DNA from: Larix kaempferi
Lineage: Eukaryota > Streptophyta > Pinopsida > Pinales > Pinaceae
Length of the DNA stretch: 64,000 nucleotides
Direction: 5' to 3'
Assembly: GCA_027924585.1 (NCBI GenBank)
Contig: BSBM01000994.1
Span: forward strand, 7,943,001 to 8,007,000
Below are positions 23,291 through 33,478 of this stretch, piece by piece. The first letter of the stretch is position 1, and every line of letters starts with the position of its first letter. The position numbers and the translations under genes are program-made. The notes under the pieces were generated by a model. That model did no database searches. It was not told the DNA's origin and saw nothing but the letters and a program-made list of their open reading frames with translations.

Positions 23291-25028
23291 TCCTACATCG
23301 AATCTGGCTTACTATAAGGGTTGTTATCAATTTTATAGGTTAGAATAGATAGTTTGCTTACTTATCTAGTCCTATAGTCATGTATGTTTAGAGATCTAGT
23401 TTAAATGCTTCATCTGTTTATGTGCATTTTCTTTGATTTCTTAGATTTATGCTACCAGATCTAATGTCTTGTGTGTGAGATGATGTGAGCTGCAAGTTCT
23501 CTTTTGGTTGGATGGTAGGACAACTTGTTTGTCTCTTTTATTTTCTTAACTTCTTTGGTTGCAAATCTAGTCCCGCAGCATCCCACGAGCAAGCTTTGAA
23601 GCCTCGCATTCTCGTCCCAAGCTTCTTCTCTTCCCCTTCTCATTATTTATCTTACTTCTGGTTTCGATTACTTATAAGAGTAGTCATAGATCTTCCTTCA
23701 AGTTCTTATTCATAAATAGATTTACTATTGCTCTTATTTCACTTGGAATCTAAATTAATAATCAAGTTTTATCTTACAAATTCTAGATATAAATTTTCTA
23801 AGCTTTCAATCAACTTAGTATTATTTGCATATAAAAAAAGGCTTGATTTGAATAGTTTAACAGTTGATCTTATTTCATATCTAGCATACTAGTGCTTCAA
23901 TTTGTTTATCTTCTTCAAAAAGCAAGCAAAGATCCTAGGGAAAGTAACTTTTTAGCTCACTTTCCTTGGTTATTTTTATGCTCTTTTAGTCTTCTTTTAC
24001 TTAGAAATTTTTTGAGTAATTTTGTAGGCTTTCCCAAAGCACTCTTAAAGTGTTTTGGGGTGTTTTAAACTAATATTTGCTCGTTGTTTTTCAGACTTTG
24101 GCGATGAGGTAGAGAGGAACTCTGGTCGATTTTTCAAGATTCAAAGCATCCGGGACACTCCAGATACCTCCCCCTACATTTAACAATCTTTCTAAACCAT
24201 TGTAAGCCTTCTGGATCCTCTGTTATAAAGGACCAAAGGCATTCCCAAAGAGAAGTGATTGTAATAAAAATAATAAAAAGAGCAAGCAGGCTTTAGGGGT
24301 GTTCTAGTTTGCTTGATTAACAGTAGATTAAACCACTCTTTCACACACACATCTTCACTTATTTTACTTAATTTATTTTTGTATTTTGTTATGTTTGCAA
24401 TTTTTAAAATAAATCCACATGTTTTCTCAATGTATTGTACCAGTTGAAAGGGCTTGTCCGAGTAAGTGGTGCATGGAAAAGAGATTCGTGGTTTAGTTAG
24501 TTAAGCAACTCATTTAAAAATTAATAAAAATAACCAAGACTCTTTTCCCCGTATGCTCTGGACCTCTGTGGCTCGTCCGACCAATTGGTCAAACCAGAAA
24601 GGGATTAGAGTGACTAGTGTAATAGGACAATCCGCTTAAGACTTATCATTAAAAATTCGGGAGGTCACAGTAAGAGCTTGCTATAGAGTCAGCAGGTTGC
24701 CCAAGGCAAACTGAATGTCTCACCTTGTTGGACACTTGGCATAGCTGCTTATGCGCTCAATTCAAGGGGATAGGTTCTTGGTGGGCCACACCAAGAATAA
24801 AACCACTAATCATCATCACCTTAATAATAAAATTTACCAAGAACACTTGCACAATATTATCTTTGTATTAGCATTTAATTTGGCATTGGTCTTACTTTTG
24901 AATATATTTTGATGTTGAATATGTCAATGCTTTAATGATGATGATGGATTATGAGTGCTGTAAAGATTAAGGTCGTGTTGTTCTTGTGTTTTTCTAACTC
25001 CTACATTTTTAGCTTTTCTTTGTAGAGT
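23291..25028. other. No gene recognised
   Basis: AT-rich; possibly the interior of the G-family element or old repeats. It includes the target site of the LINE at its right edge. Confidence 0.4.
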
Positions 25029-25053
25029 AAAAGCCTTAGATTCTTTTTCCAGG

Positions 25054-25455
25054 TTGGCAGGTGCGGCGGGAGTCCTTATTGACTCCGATGGAAACAAAGT
25101 GGATGACTTCGCATGGGGAATTGGAAAAAGAATTAATAATGAAGCAGAGTGGCTAGCTGCGATAAAAGGGATGGACATTGCTAGAAGCAAAGATGTCAAG
25201 GCCCTAGTGGTTTTTGGAGATTCTATTTTGGTAATCAGAGAAGCTAGGGCTTTAGTCAATTTGCGTCGAAAACCACTCTCCATGATGCATCAGCACTTCT
25301 TTTTTTTGGCCAAAGAATTTAACTCCCTATCTTTCCTTCACATCCTTAGACAAAGCAATCAAAGCGCTGACACTATGGCTTATCTTGGCGTGGGTTTGAA
25401 TTGTGGCCATGCTATTCTCAATGGTCTTCTCAAGGTGGATGTTTGGGTGCCTTAA
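25054..25455 (+). pseudogene. LINE RNase H domain (end of ORF2)
   Basis: The frame enters directly from the truncated 5' end, so the first residues are not a true start. Motifs of the plant LINE RNase H: GAAGVLIDSDGNKV, WGIGKRINNEAEWLAAIKGM (catalytic Glu), VVFGDSILV (catalytic Asp), then SFLHILRQSNQSADTMAYLG (last catalytic Asp region). It stops at 25453-25455. In active LINEs this degrades the RNA strand of the hybrid. Here the reverse transcriptase and endonuclease are missing, so the copy is dead. Confidence 0.88.
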
Positions 25456-26521
25456 ATCCTTGTCTTACCCCTTGCTCCACCCCCTTATCTTCCCCATCCC
25501 TATCCACTTGAGAACCTCATTTACTCCCCATATCTTCTCTAGATCCTTCCGTTCCCATCAAATGTCTTCTCGCCTGTTTTGGCGGCCACCCCTGGCAGGC
25601 ACCACCTGTCTCGCATGCAAGGTTTTATTGCGGACGATCCCCAAGGTGATGAGTGGCTATTTCATGTACGGTGGAGGAGCTCATAGCGACCTGCGTTCTC
25701 TCCTGTTCTCCTGCTCCTCGCCTTTTGCTCCCATCTGTGTCATTCCTTTCAACATTGTTCCCGGAAGCCTGTTAGTTCAACCAAATATGGAAGAATGCAA
25801 CCAGTGCCCCCCTGCTCTGCATTGTAGAAAATGTAGGAGGAATGACCAGGGGACTCCTGGGGGGAAGGGCAATGGCGGTAAGACACGATATCTGTCTGAT
25901 ATTTTTCAGGGTAATGGTGGCAATGAATCTTCTAGGGGGGTGCGCCAAAATTGGCCTGCTACAACCATCCCAAAGCGAATGATCCAAGAAGCGGAGGTGG
26001 ATGGGTGCCCCTTGAGGCAGGTCATGGCCAAGGCAATAGGGGCACTATGTTGTTTCCCTGCTACGGTTTCGTCTCTGGAATGAATCCGATCTCGGGCTTT
26101 CAAACGAACCCCTGTGAAATTGGTAATGGTGCAACTCGACAACAGTTTAGCGGTAGCCCTAGTGATTTGGGAAGCAAAAATTGGAAGCATGCGGTCAGTG
26201 ACATTGGGGGCCTAGGCAATATGGCTTCTCCTCAAAGGCCAAGGAAGCCCCTCCCCTAAAATCCATTCGCAAGTACTGGACTTGGAAGCCCAAGTTCGTT
26301 GGTTGAGGGGAGACCTCTCGGACATGAGGAAAGCAATCTCCCATTTGGCTACTTTTGTTCAAATCTCCAATTCAGAAGTTCGAGCGAGCACTGGTAAGAT
26401 GAAAGACTATTTTGAAAAGCTAATGGGCAAGCATGATACTTTCTACAGTTGTTTGGGAATTGTAGAGGCCAAGTGGACTGTGTTAGGACCAACAGCAGTA
26501 GCAATCCCTCGGTCATCCTGA
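25456..26521 (+). other. LINE region downstream of RNase H, with traces of a second frame
   Basis: Unusually long sequence between ORF2 and the poly-A. Partial frames include GFIADDPQGDEWLFHVRWRS at about 25620-25680 and a helical stretch QVRWLRGDLSDMRKAISHL at 26286-26342. No family is recognised. It may be a decayed extra ORF or a structured 3' UTR. Confidence 0.35.
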
Positions 26522-26904
26522 ATATTGATGATGATAATGCCGAGGCAGCTACTGGCAGCAAGGATAAAATTGCTCGTAACCACCATGACAACTGATTCTT
26601 ATCTGTGCAACGCTTTTTTTTGGTCTGAAGGCTATATTTACAATTATATGTTTTACTTCTGTTGTTTCTTGTTAGGACAGTATGTCAATATTTACAGTTG
26701 TAATAGCCATATCAATACTTTCAGTTGTAACAGGCATAATGCCTTTTTTGAACTTCAGAGGCTGGTAGGAGCAGAGTCTGTCTCGGCAGCTCTAGTATTT
26801 TGGGAACAGCCTCCCTTGATCTATGTATATTGTTCCTCCTTTTTAATATAAAGCTTGTTACCCGTTTGTGTAAAAAAAAAAAAAAAAAGCCTTAGATTCT
26901 TTTT

Positions 26905-27476
26905 ATGGGGACCACCCCCCTTGGCTTCGCTAGTAAGCCTAGACAGACGAGTCGAGTTTTCAGGTGACAGCACTTGACTCTGACTTGCCCCCAAGGACAC
27001 ACCCAGTGGCTTGAAGATTTCTGCCACGTGACCCGAGGTGTGTATTAGGCGGCAACAAGTCTTAAGATGGAGAGGGGCACTAAAATAAGCAAATACATGG
27101 CGAAAAAACAAGCAGCATGTGTGCACTCCAAAAGCAAAAGAGAATAAGGATGGTCCGATCATAAGTGCAATAATAAATGCAATGCAAAAAAGAGAGTTCG
27201 CAAAACACTAAGTTAATCACTCTTACATAAATTTACTACCAACCCAAAAAAAATCTAGCAAGCAGTAAACTTAAAGAAGGTGGAATTAACTCAAAAAATG
27301 GCAACATTGACTAATAGAGGTAGCCTCAATATATAATCTATATGCCCATGCACTAGAAATTCCTGTTTTAATTAAGACTGCGCCAAAATAGGCCATCTTT
27401 AGTAGAATTAGGGCCGACAGCCATAAGCTAACAAATTAAATATTCATAGATGGACTTTACAGGCATTTGTAAGATT
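26905..27476. other. No gene recognised
   Basis: Continuation of the sequence into which the LINE inserted; nothing supported. Confidence 0.4.
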
Positions 27477-27481
27477 TATTT

Positions 27482-28264
27482 TGTAACACCCCTAAAGTTA
27501 ATTAAAAATTAGAATTATTAATCCTCTATTAACTATTAAGGAAATGTTAATAATGTAGAAATTATATAAAAGGAAAAATATTAATAAAGTAAATTAATAC
27601 TAATAAAGAAAATTAACAATAATCTAGCTTAAGATGATTAAACTTGATTAAATAAAGTAAGAAGGCCATGTGGCCCTCATACATAATTCACTCTAATTAA
27701 ACTAAAATTAAAAAAAATCTGCATAAATAGGGGAATTGGGAGCTGATTTTGGGGTTTTTTTTCTTTTGGGGTTTTTTATGCTCTTGGTTTTTGGGGAGGT
27801 TTTGGGGGGGGTCAGGGAAGGGTTTTAGGAGCTAGGTGGAGATAGTGGTTTGGAGGCCAAGGGTAGAATAGGATTTGGATTATGATGTTCGGTTGGCTTG
27901 GTATAGATAAGTGAGCACTCGAGGGCTCTCAATCTATGACTGAGGGGTTGGTTGGGAGGAGAGCAATCCCCAACATGTAGTTTCCAATAGCTGCCACCAT
28001 GAACCTGAAGGCGTCTACGATACCTCTATAAGTCAAAATTCTATCTCAGGTATGTATTCTTCCTCATCTTATTGAGTAATATGAAATTAGATTTATATTC
28101 TGGATTACCGATTATGTATTTATTTAGTTGTGTTATCCTTGTAAATTATTTTACCATGAATATGAGTTAATGAATTAATTGAATTGTTTATTATTTTATC
28201 ATTTAAATAGAATTTAGTTTTCTAATTAGAGATTAAGATTATATTAGCAATTTGAGACACTACA
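27482..28264 (+). repeat. Solo LTR, chromovirus-like, with TATTT target duplication
   Basis: TGTAACACCCCTAAAG...GACACTACA, flanked by TATTT at 27477-27481 and 28265-28269. The TGTAACACCC start is typical of Tekay/Del-type Ty3 elements. A CATAAATAGG box near 27723-27732 fits the promoter. No second LTR or internal region, so it is the product of LTR-LTR recombination. Confidence 0.88.
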
Positions 28265-28613
28265 TATTTATACTTAACCTCTTGTCTAGGACTTGACCGA
28301 ACTTGAACAACATAAACACTGTGGGTAACTTGACCCAAGTTAACAAACCCTAACCCAAACTACTTGGCAAATTACTACTAAATGCCCACTATATTAAATA
28401 GCTATGTTTCTCAAAACATTTTGCCTAAATAAAGGAATAAATTGCTTAGAGCAAAACCTTGAGCTTTTTGTATATGAAGGAATTTTAAGTTTCAATATTC
28501 ATTATGCACTTTTACAAAACAAATATATACAAAATTGCCCACGAATATTAAACCATTTATGCAAACCGTTTGTACACTTACATGTTTTGACATAAATTTG
28601 ACTACCACCAGAA

Positions 28614-29061
28614 TGTTTATAATTCAAACAATGGCAGTAAACAGAATTGTAACTCCTCTAGCCACACATTAGGGAAAAAATGGTTAATGCTCTGTCCCCA
28701 AAACATTCACCATGATTATCATTATCAGAGTTCTCCCCTTTTTAGCATGCTTTGTCCAAAATTCATCTTTACAGAATGCAATATCCACTTGACAAGATAC
28801 TTCAGTACAGTCACTATTCCCAACAGCTAATCCCCTGTGTTTATAATTCAAACAATGGCAGTAAACAGAATTGTAACTCCTCTAGCCACACATTAGGGAA
28901 AAAATGGTTAATGCTTTGTCCCCCAAACATTCACCATGATTATCATTATCAGAGTTCTCCCCTTTTTAGCATGCTTTGTCCAAAATTCATCTTTACAGAA
29001 TGCAATATCCACTTGACAAGATACTTCAGTACAGTCACTATTCCCAACAGCTAATCCCCTG
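28614..29061. repeat. 224-bp tandem duplication
   Basis: 28614-28837 is repeated as 28838-29061 with only one or two differences, near CTCTGTCCCCAAAAC versus CTTTGTCCCCCAAAC. Recent local duplication of non-coding sequence. Confidence 0.95.
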
Positions 29062-29230
29062 ATTTCGAGCATTGCCACTGGTTCCAACATCAGTCTCCTT
29101 TTTCCTTCTAAAGGCAACAACTCCTAAAGTACTTTGTTGTGTTATTATAGTTCCTGGTTGGAAGATGATGTACAGAGACCATTGCCAATGCAGGTTTTGG
29201 GGAGGTCAACTATTAGGCATATCCTAGGCA

Positions 29231-29505
29231 TGTTAAAGTGAAAATTTACTTTATGTAATGGTTAATTAGATATTACACTTGGGCGTTAATAAAGTCACTT
29301 TATGACTTTAGTTTACTTTTAGGTTTTCATGCCTAAGTTGCTTTATTTGCTTTTTATCAGTCTATCCCACATTCATAAAGTGGATTGACTCGATCTCATT
29401 GTAACCTATATAAGAAAGCTTTCGCTTTCTCATTACAATGCAATATATTATGATAGCTCTTTCCTGCTATTTCTTGGTCTCTTTGTATGCTCGATTTTTG
29501 TGATA
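29231..29505 (+). repeat. 5' LTR of Copia element D1 (short)
   Basis: Begins TGTTAAAGTG and ends GTGATA directly before a primer site. A TATATAAG box is at 29407-29414 and CATTACAATGCAATATATTA follows. Only one copy was found in the window, so the left edge is inferred. Confidence 0.65.
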
Positions 29506-29519
29506 TGGTATCAGAGCTC
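29506..29519 (+). other. Primer-binding site, element D1
   Basis: TGGTATCAGAGCTC directly follows the LTR, the initiator-Met type of Copia elements. Confidence 0.9.
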
Positions 29520-29576
29520 AGCTAGAGCCTTGAAGACGTGGAGAGTGTGAAGACCTAGGGACTGCTGCCAACAGAG

Positions 29577-31070
29577 ATGGATCGAGGGATCGCTAGCGTC
29601 CACATCAAGGAGATAAAAGGGGTTTTATCAAAACCAGGTACTATTTCAATTTTTTTAATTTCGAAACAAAGTCAATTTTTTTTTGTGTGGAAAGCCGTAC
29701 CAATTGTCTGGATCTGCACAAATGGGCAGCCACCACTTTGACTGTACAGTTGAAGGGAATTTTTTTTACGTACAATTTTTATGTACAGATTTTTTTTAAG
29801 GGGGGGTCGTACGAATTTTTTGCCCATCTGTCGATTTTTCCAGAAGTACGAATCTATCATATGATTTTTTGCTAGCTGTGTATGGATCAGTCGTCAATAC
29901 AATTCTCTCAGCCGGCGTTTGTTTAAATCATGACCGTACATAGCTGCCATCAAATTTGCTGCAAACGTCAAATCAATTTTCCAGACGCCAATTTGCACTC
30001 AGCCATTGTACAGATCGAGCAGTATGGAATTAACCGTATGGATTAGTACGATTTCTCTGTACAATGCATATCGTGATTGTACGGATCAATAACCATACGC
30101 ACCAACCACCCAGAATCATACAGATTGTACCCAGCCGATTTTTGCAAACTGTACACAGTCATACAATGCAATTAATTCAACCGTACAGTCAATTTTTAAG
30201 AAATTGAGAACCGTACATCCTGTACGGACTTGATTTGACTGTCATTGAAGTAATTTCTCATTATTCAGCAGTTTTGGGGAAATTGGTTGAGTTATTGACT
30301 GATTTATTGCCCAAATTTGCACATCTGGAATATTTAATTGCTGAGTTAGCGATTTTTGGCAATTTTACGGAGAAATAAATTATTTTGGGGCTGATTTGAC
30401 TGTTCATGACCTGTTTATGAGCAGAATTGCTTAGATTTGTGGGTTTTACATCTGTTTGAAGACATATCGGGAGTTTACGTCTTACGAGACTGTTTGTGTG
30501 TGGATCTGCCTAGATTTGTGTGTTTTGGGGTTGTCTGAAGGTAGATTTATCAGAAATCTGTGAGTTGACCAAAGTTGACCAGCGATATGTGGCTGCTACA
30601 GTGATCTACAGCCAATATACACATGTTCCAGGTATTTTTCTGCATTTGTGCTCTGTTTCAATACTTAATAGCACATTTTACGTATTATTGTGGGCTCTCT
30701 GCCTAGCCAGAGGTTCTTGGGAAGAACTACAATACATGGAAACAACTTATGTCAACCATCTTTGAGTACTGTTGCTTGAGTAACATTGTCCTTAGTAAGG
30801 AAACTCACCCCACGGTTTCGGGTAAAGACTGGGACAAATGATTAGAGAGACAGAGAAGAAATAATGTTGCTTAAGTTTCTATGACAGATGCTATGCTTCC
30901 CAAGATCCAGACAGGGAAGACTTCAACTGCCATTTGGAAGCAGTTGAAAAATCTGCATGAGACATTTGACAAGGGTCGAGCCTTCTTTCTGAGGAACATG
31001 TTCTCGATCAAGATGGATGAGAGTGCTTCATTACAGGATCAGTTACTCAAGATCAAGGATATCCGAGAAC
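29577..31070 (+). pseudogene. Copia gag of D1, start and capsid fragment
   Basis: ATG at 29577 (MDRGIASVHIKEIKG) is where a Copia gag should start. The frame is soon lost in a GTAC-rich stretch. Recognisable UBN2-type capsid returns at 30881-31070: TDAMLPKIQTGKTSTAIWKQ, NLHETFDKGRAFFLRN, LQDQLLKIKDIRE. It is cut at 31071 by the inverted end of DNA element E6. A second copy of this fragment lies at 31625-31813 because of a tandem duplication. Confidence 0.75.
29690..30240. repeat. GTAC-word-rich stretch
   Basis: More than fifteen GTAC, CGTACA, TGTACGG or CATAC words in about 550 bp, lying inside the broken gag of D1. Similar words fill part of the LTR of element C (40940-41150). Confidence 0.6.
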
Positions 31071-32356
31071 CAAAGTTACCAAAACCGAATCGGTGGTCAA
31101 ACCGGCCGACCCAGAACCAAACCGGAACCGGAACAGAATTGGGAAAAAAAACCAAATCACAAAACCAGTCCACCAAAAATACATAAAATATTCAAATTTT
31201 GAAAAACTATGTGTGTGTGTGTGTGTGCATCCATGTGAATCCAAACCAATATACACAAATTTGCAAAATTTATCCTATATATATCAAGTAAGAGTGTATA
31301 CAACCAAAATAGCTAAGTTACCAGAATACGGATATGGACATGGATCCGGATCTGGATATGGATCCGGCATATTTTTGAAAATCTAGGATCCGGATACGGC
31401 CAGGATACGTCAAGTACAAAAAATATAATAATATTTTTAAAAATTTTAAAAATATATTCAATGTGTATAATCAAAACCATGCACGAGTCACATCACTAGA
31501 ACTGATATTATAATTATTAATAATCATAAATTATACTCTGATTATTAAAATTATTAATAATCATAAATTATTAATTATTAAAAATGGACTCTGATTATTA
31601 AAATTATTAATTATTAAGTTTCTAATGACAGATGCTATGCTTCCCGAGATCCAGACAGGGAAGACTTCAACTGCCATTTGGAAGCAGTTGAAAAATCTGC
31701 ATGAGACATTTGACAAGGGTCAAGCCTTCTTTCTGAGGAACATGTTCTTGATCAAGATGGATGAGAGTGCTTCATTACAGGATCAGTTACTCAAGATCAA
31801 GGATATCCGAGAACCAAAGTTACCAAAACCGAATCAGTGGTCAAACCGGCCGACCCGGAACCAAACCGGAACCGGAACAGAATTGGGAAAAAAACCAAAT
31901 CACAAAACCAGTCCACCAAAAATACATAAAATATTCAAATTTTGAAAAACTATGTGTGTGTGTGTGTGTGTGCATCCATGTGAATCCAAACCAATATACA
32001 CAAATTTGCAAAATTTATCCTATATATATCAAGTAAGAGTGTATACAACCAAAATAGCTAAGTTACCAGAATACGGATATGGACATGGATCCGGATCTGG
32101 ATATGGATCCGACATATTTTTGAAAATCTAGGATCCGGATACGGCCAGGATACGTCAAGTACAAAAAATATAATAATATTTTTAAAAATTTTAAAAATAT
32201 ATTCAATGTGTATAATCAAAACCATTCACGAGTCACATCACTAGAACTGATATTATAATTATTAATAATCATAAATTATACTCTGATTATTAAAATTATT
32301 AATAATCATAAATTATTAATTATTAAAAATGGACTCTGATTATTAAAATTATTAAT
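30871..32356. repeat. 743-bp tandem duplication across nested insertion junctions
   Basis: Copy 1 is 30871-31613 and copy 2 is 31614 to about 32356, joined at TTAAGTTTCT. Each copy has the gag fragment, the left end of E6, a (GT)n run, the left end of E5 and AT-rich sequence. By eye about eight substitutions separate them. Confidence 0.9.
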
Positions 32357-33170
32357 TATTAAAAATGGACTCTGATTATTAAAATTATTAATAATCGTAT
32401 ATTATTAATTAGAACAAGTAACAAGTTAATTATTAATAATTTATTAATTATTAATTATTAATTATTTGAATTTTTTAACAAATCTATGCAATGTTAAGTC
32501 ATTGGGTTACTCTGCAAACTCCCGTCGGTCGTGCTGTCACCTGTGGCACCTACGTTCCTGCTGCAAACACCTGTGGATGTCCAAGTCGTGCTGTCACCTG
32601 TGGCACCCACGTCCCTGCTGCAAACTGCTGTCGGTCGGGTTAGTTGTCCGGATGATCGTGTATGGTGGTCCAAGGACCAAGCCGTGGCCGAGTTTCTGTC
32701 GTTTATGAGCTCGAGGTCTGTCTTTGGACCAAGCCGTGGCCAAGTTTCTGTTGTTTATGAGCTCGGGGTCGGGGTCTGTCTTTTTCTCTTGTCAGGTTTT
32801 CAGTGTCAGTTACAAGCTCTGGTGGGTCTGTCTTTTTCTCCTGTCGTTTTCCCTTGTAGTGTCAGTTACAAGCTCAGGGTTTGCGGATTATTCTTTGGAA
32901 GTCGGGTGAGCTTCGAATAAGGCGTGAAAATGATTATTAAACGCCGGCCAACCCTAAACTTTGAGCGGTGGGCAGTTCCAGGTGGCGGTTCCGACTATTG
33001 AAGTCGCCTTCCGGTCAAATCACAACGGGATCCGTTTCCTAAAACGACAATGCACCTCCCATTTTTTGGATCCGGCACATGTCCGTTTCCACGGTGGATC
33101 CTTGCGGATCCGGATCAGAACCTCGGATCCGCGGATCCTGGAGCCATCCCCGACGGATCCGGTAACACGG
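31313..33170. mobile_element. hAT-like DNA element E5 nested in E6
   Basis: 8-bp duplication CAAAATAG at 31305-31312 and 33171-33178. Ends CTAAGTTACCAGAATACGG and, reverse-complemented, CCGTGTTACCGGATCCG. Subterminal GGATCCGG and GGATATGG words cluster at both ends. A duplicated left end starts again near 32057. The interior holds a GC-rich block with its own tandem repeats. Confidence 0.75.
32520..32930 (+). other. GC-rich insert inside E5 with three kinds of tandem duplication
   Basis: Repeats are: a unit of about 57 bp (GTGCTGTCACCTGTGGCACC) at 32529-32632; a unit of about 52 bp (GGACCAAGCCGTGGCC) at 32671-32780; and a third with GTGTCAGTTACAAGCTC near 32805 and 32859. One plus frame (32531-32920, 129 codons) stays open. 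The base composition differs sharply from the AT-rich flanks. It could be a captured host fragment; no protein family is recognised. Confidence 0.5.
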
Positions 33171-33478
33171 CAAAATAGCACTAAGTGCACTTCGTATCTC
33201 AATCAAAATAACACTATGTGCACTAACTTATATTTTCTTTTTAAATTTTAAAAAAACTTGTTCAAATCCGTCGTTGTACGGTTCCATACAGAACCGATCG
33301 AAAACAGTCATTTCCAGGTTGATAGTCTGATTTGGACCGGTCAAGGGTCAAAACTGGTCAGACCGACCGGTTTTACCGGTTCCGGTCAGGTTCTGGTAAC
33401 CTTGGTTGTAGCAGACCTGACACTTGTTCACATTTCTATGATGGTCAATTCACGAACACCTTCTCCCTAGTACTGCAT

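Larger units (their letters stand above)
25049..26884 (+). mobile_element. 5'-truncated LINE with poly-A tail and long target duplication
   Basis: The 20-bp duplication AAAAGCCTTAGATTCTTTTT stands at 25029-25048 and 26885-26904. The 3' end is an A17 run (26872-26888, shared with the duplication). Only the end of ORF2, the RNase H domain, and about 1.4 kb downstream remain, as expected for target-primed reverse transcription that stopped early. Confidence 0.93.
31071..33404. mobile_element. hAT-like DNA element E6 inserted in Copia gag
   Basis: Left end CAAAGTTACCAAAACC and, reverse-complemented right end, CAAGGTTACCAGAACC. Both ends are crowded with ACCGG/CCGGT words in inverted orientation (31081-31140 and 33290-33390). 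Gag-like coding resumes after it (about 33405-33475). No matching 8-bp duplication was found, perhaps because of later rearrangement. It contains element E5. Confidence 0.6.

Noticed and set aside
28614-29061. LTR pair of a small TRIM element
   Set aside because: The two 224-bp copies are directly adjacent with no internal region, primer site or flanking duplication, so a plain tandem duplication is simpler.
31071-33404. An 8-bp target duplication for E6
   Set aside because: The flanks CCGAGAAC and GTTGTAGC do not match. The element is supported only by its inverted ends and interrupted gag.
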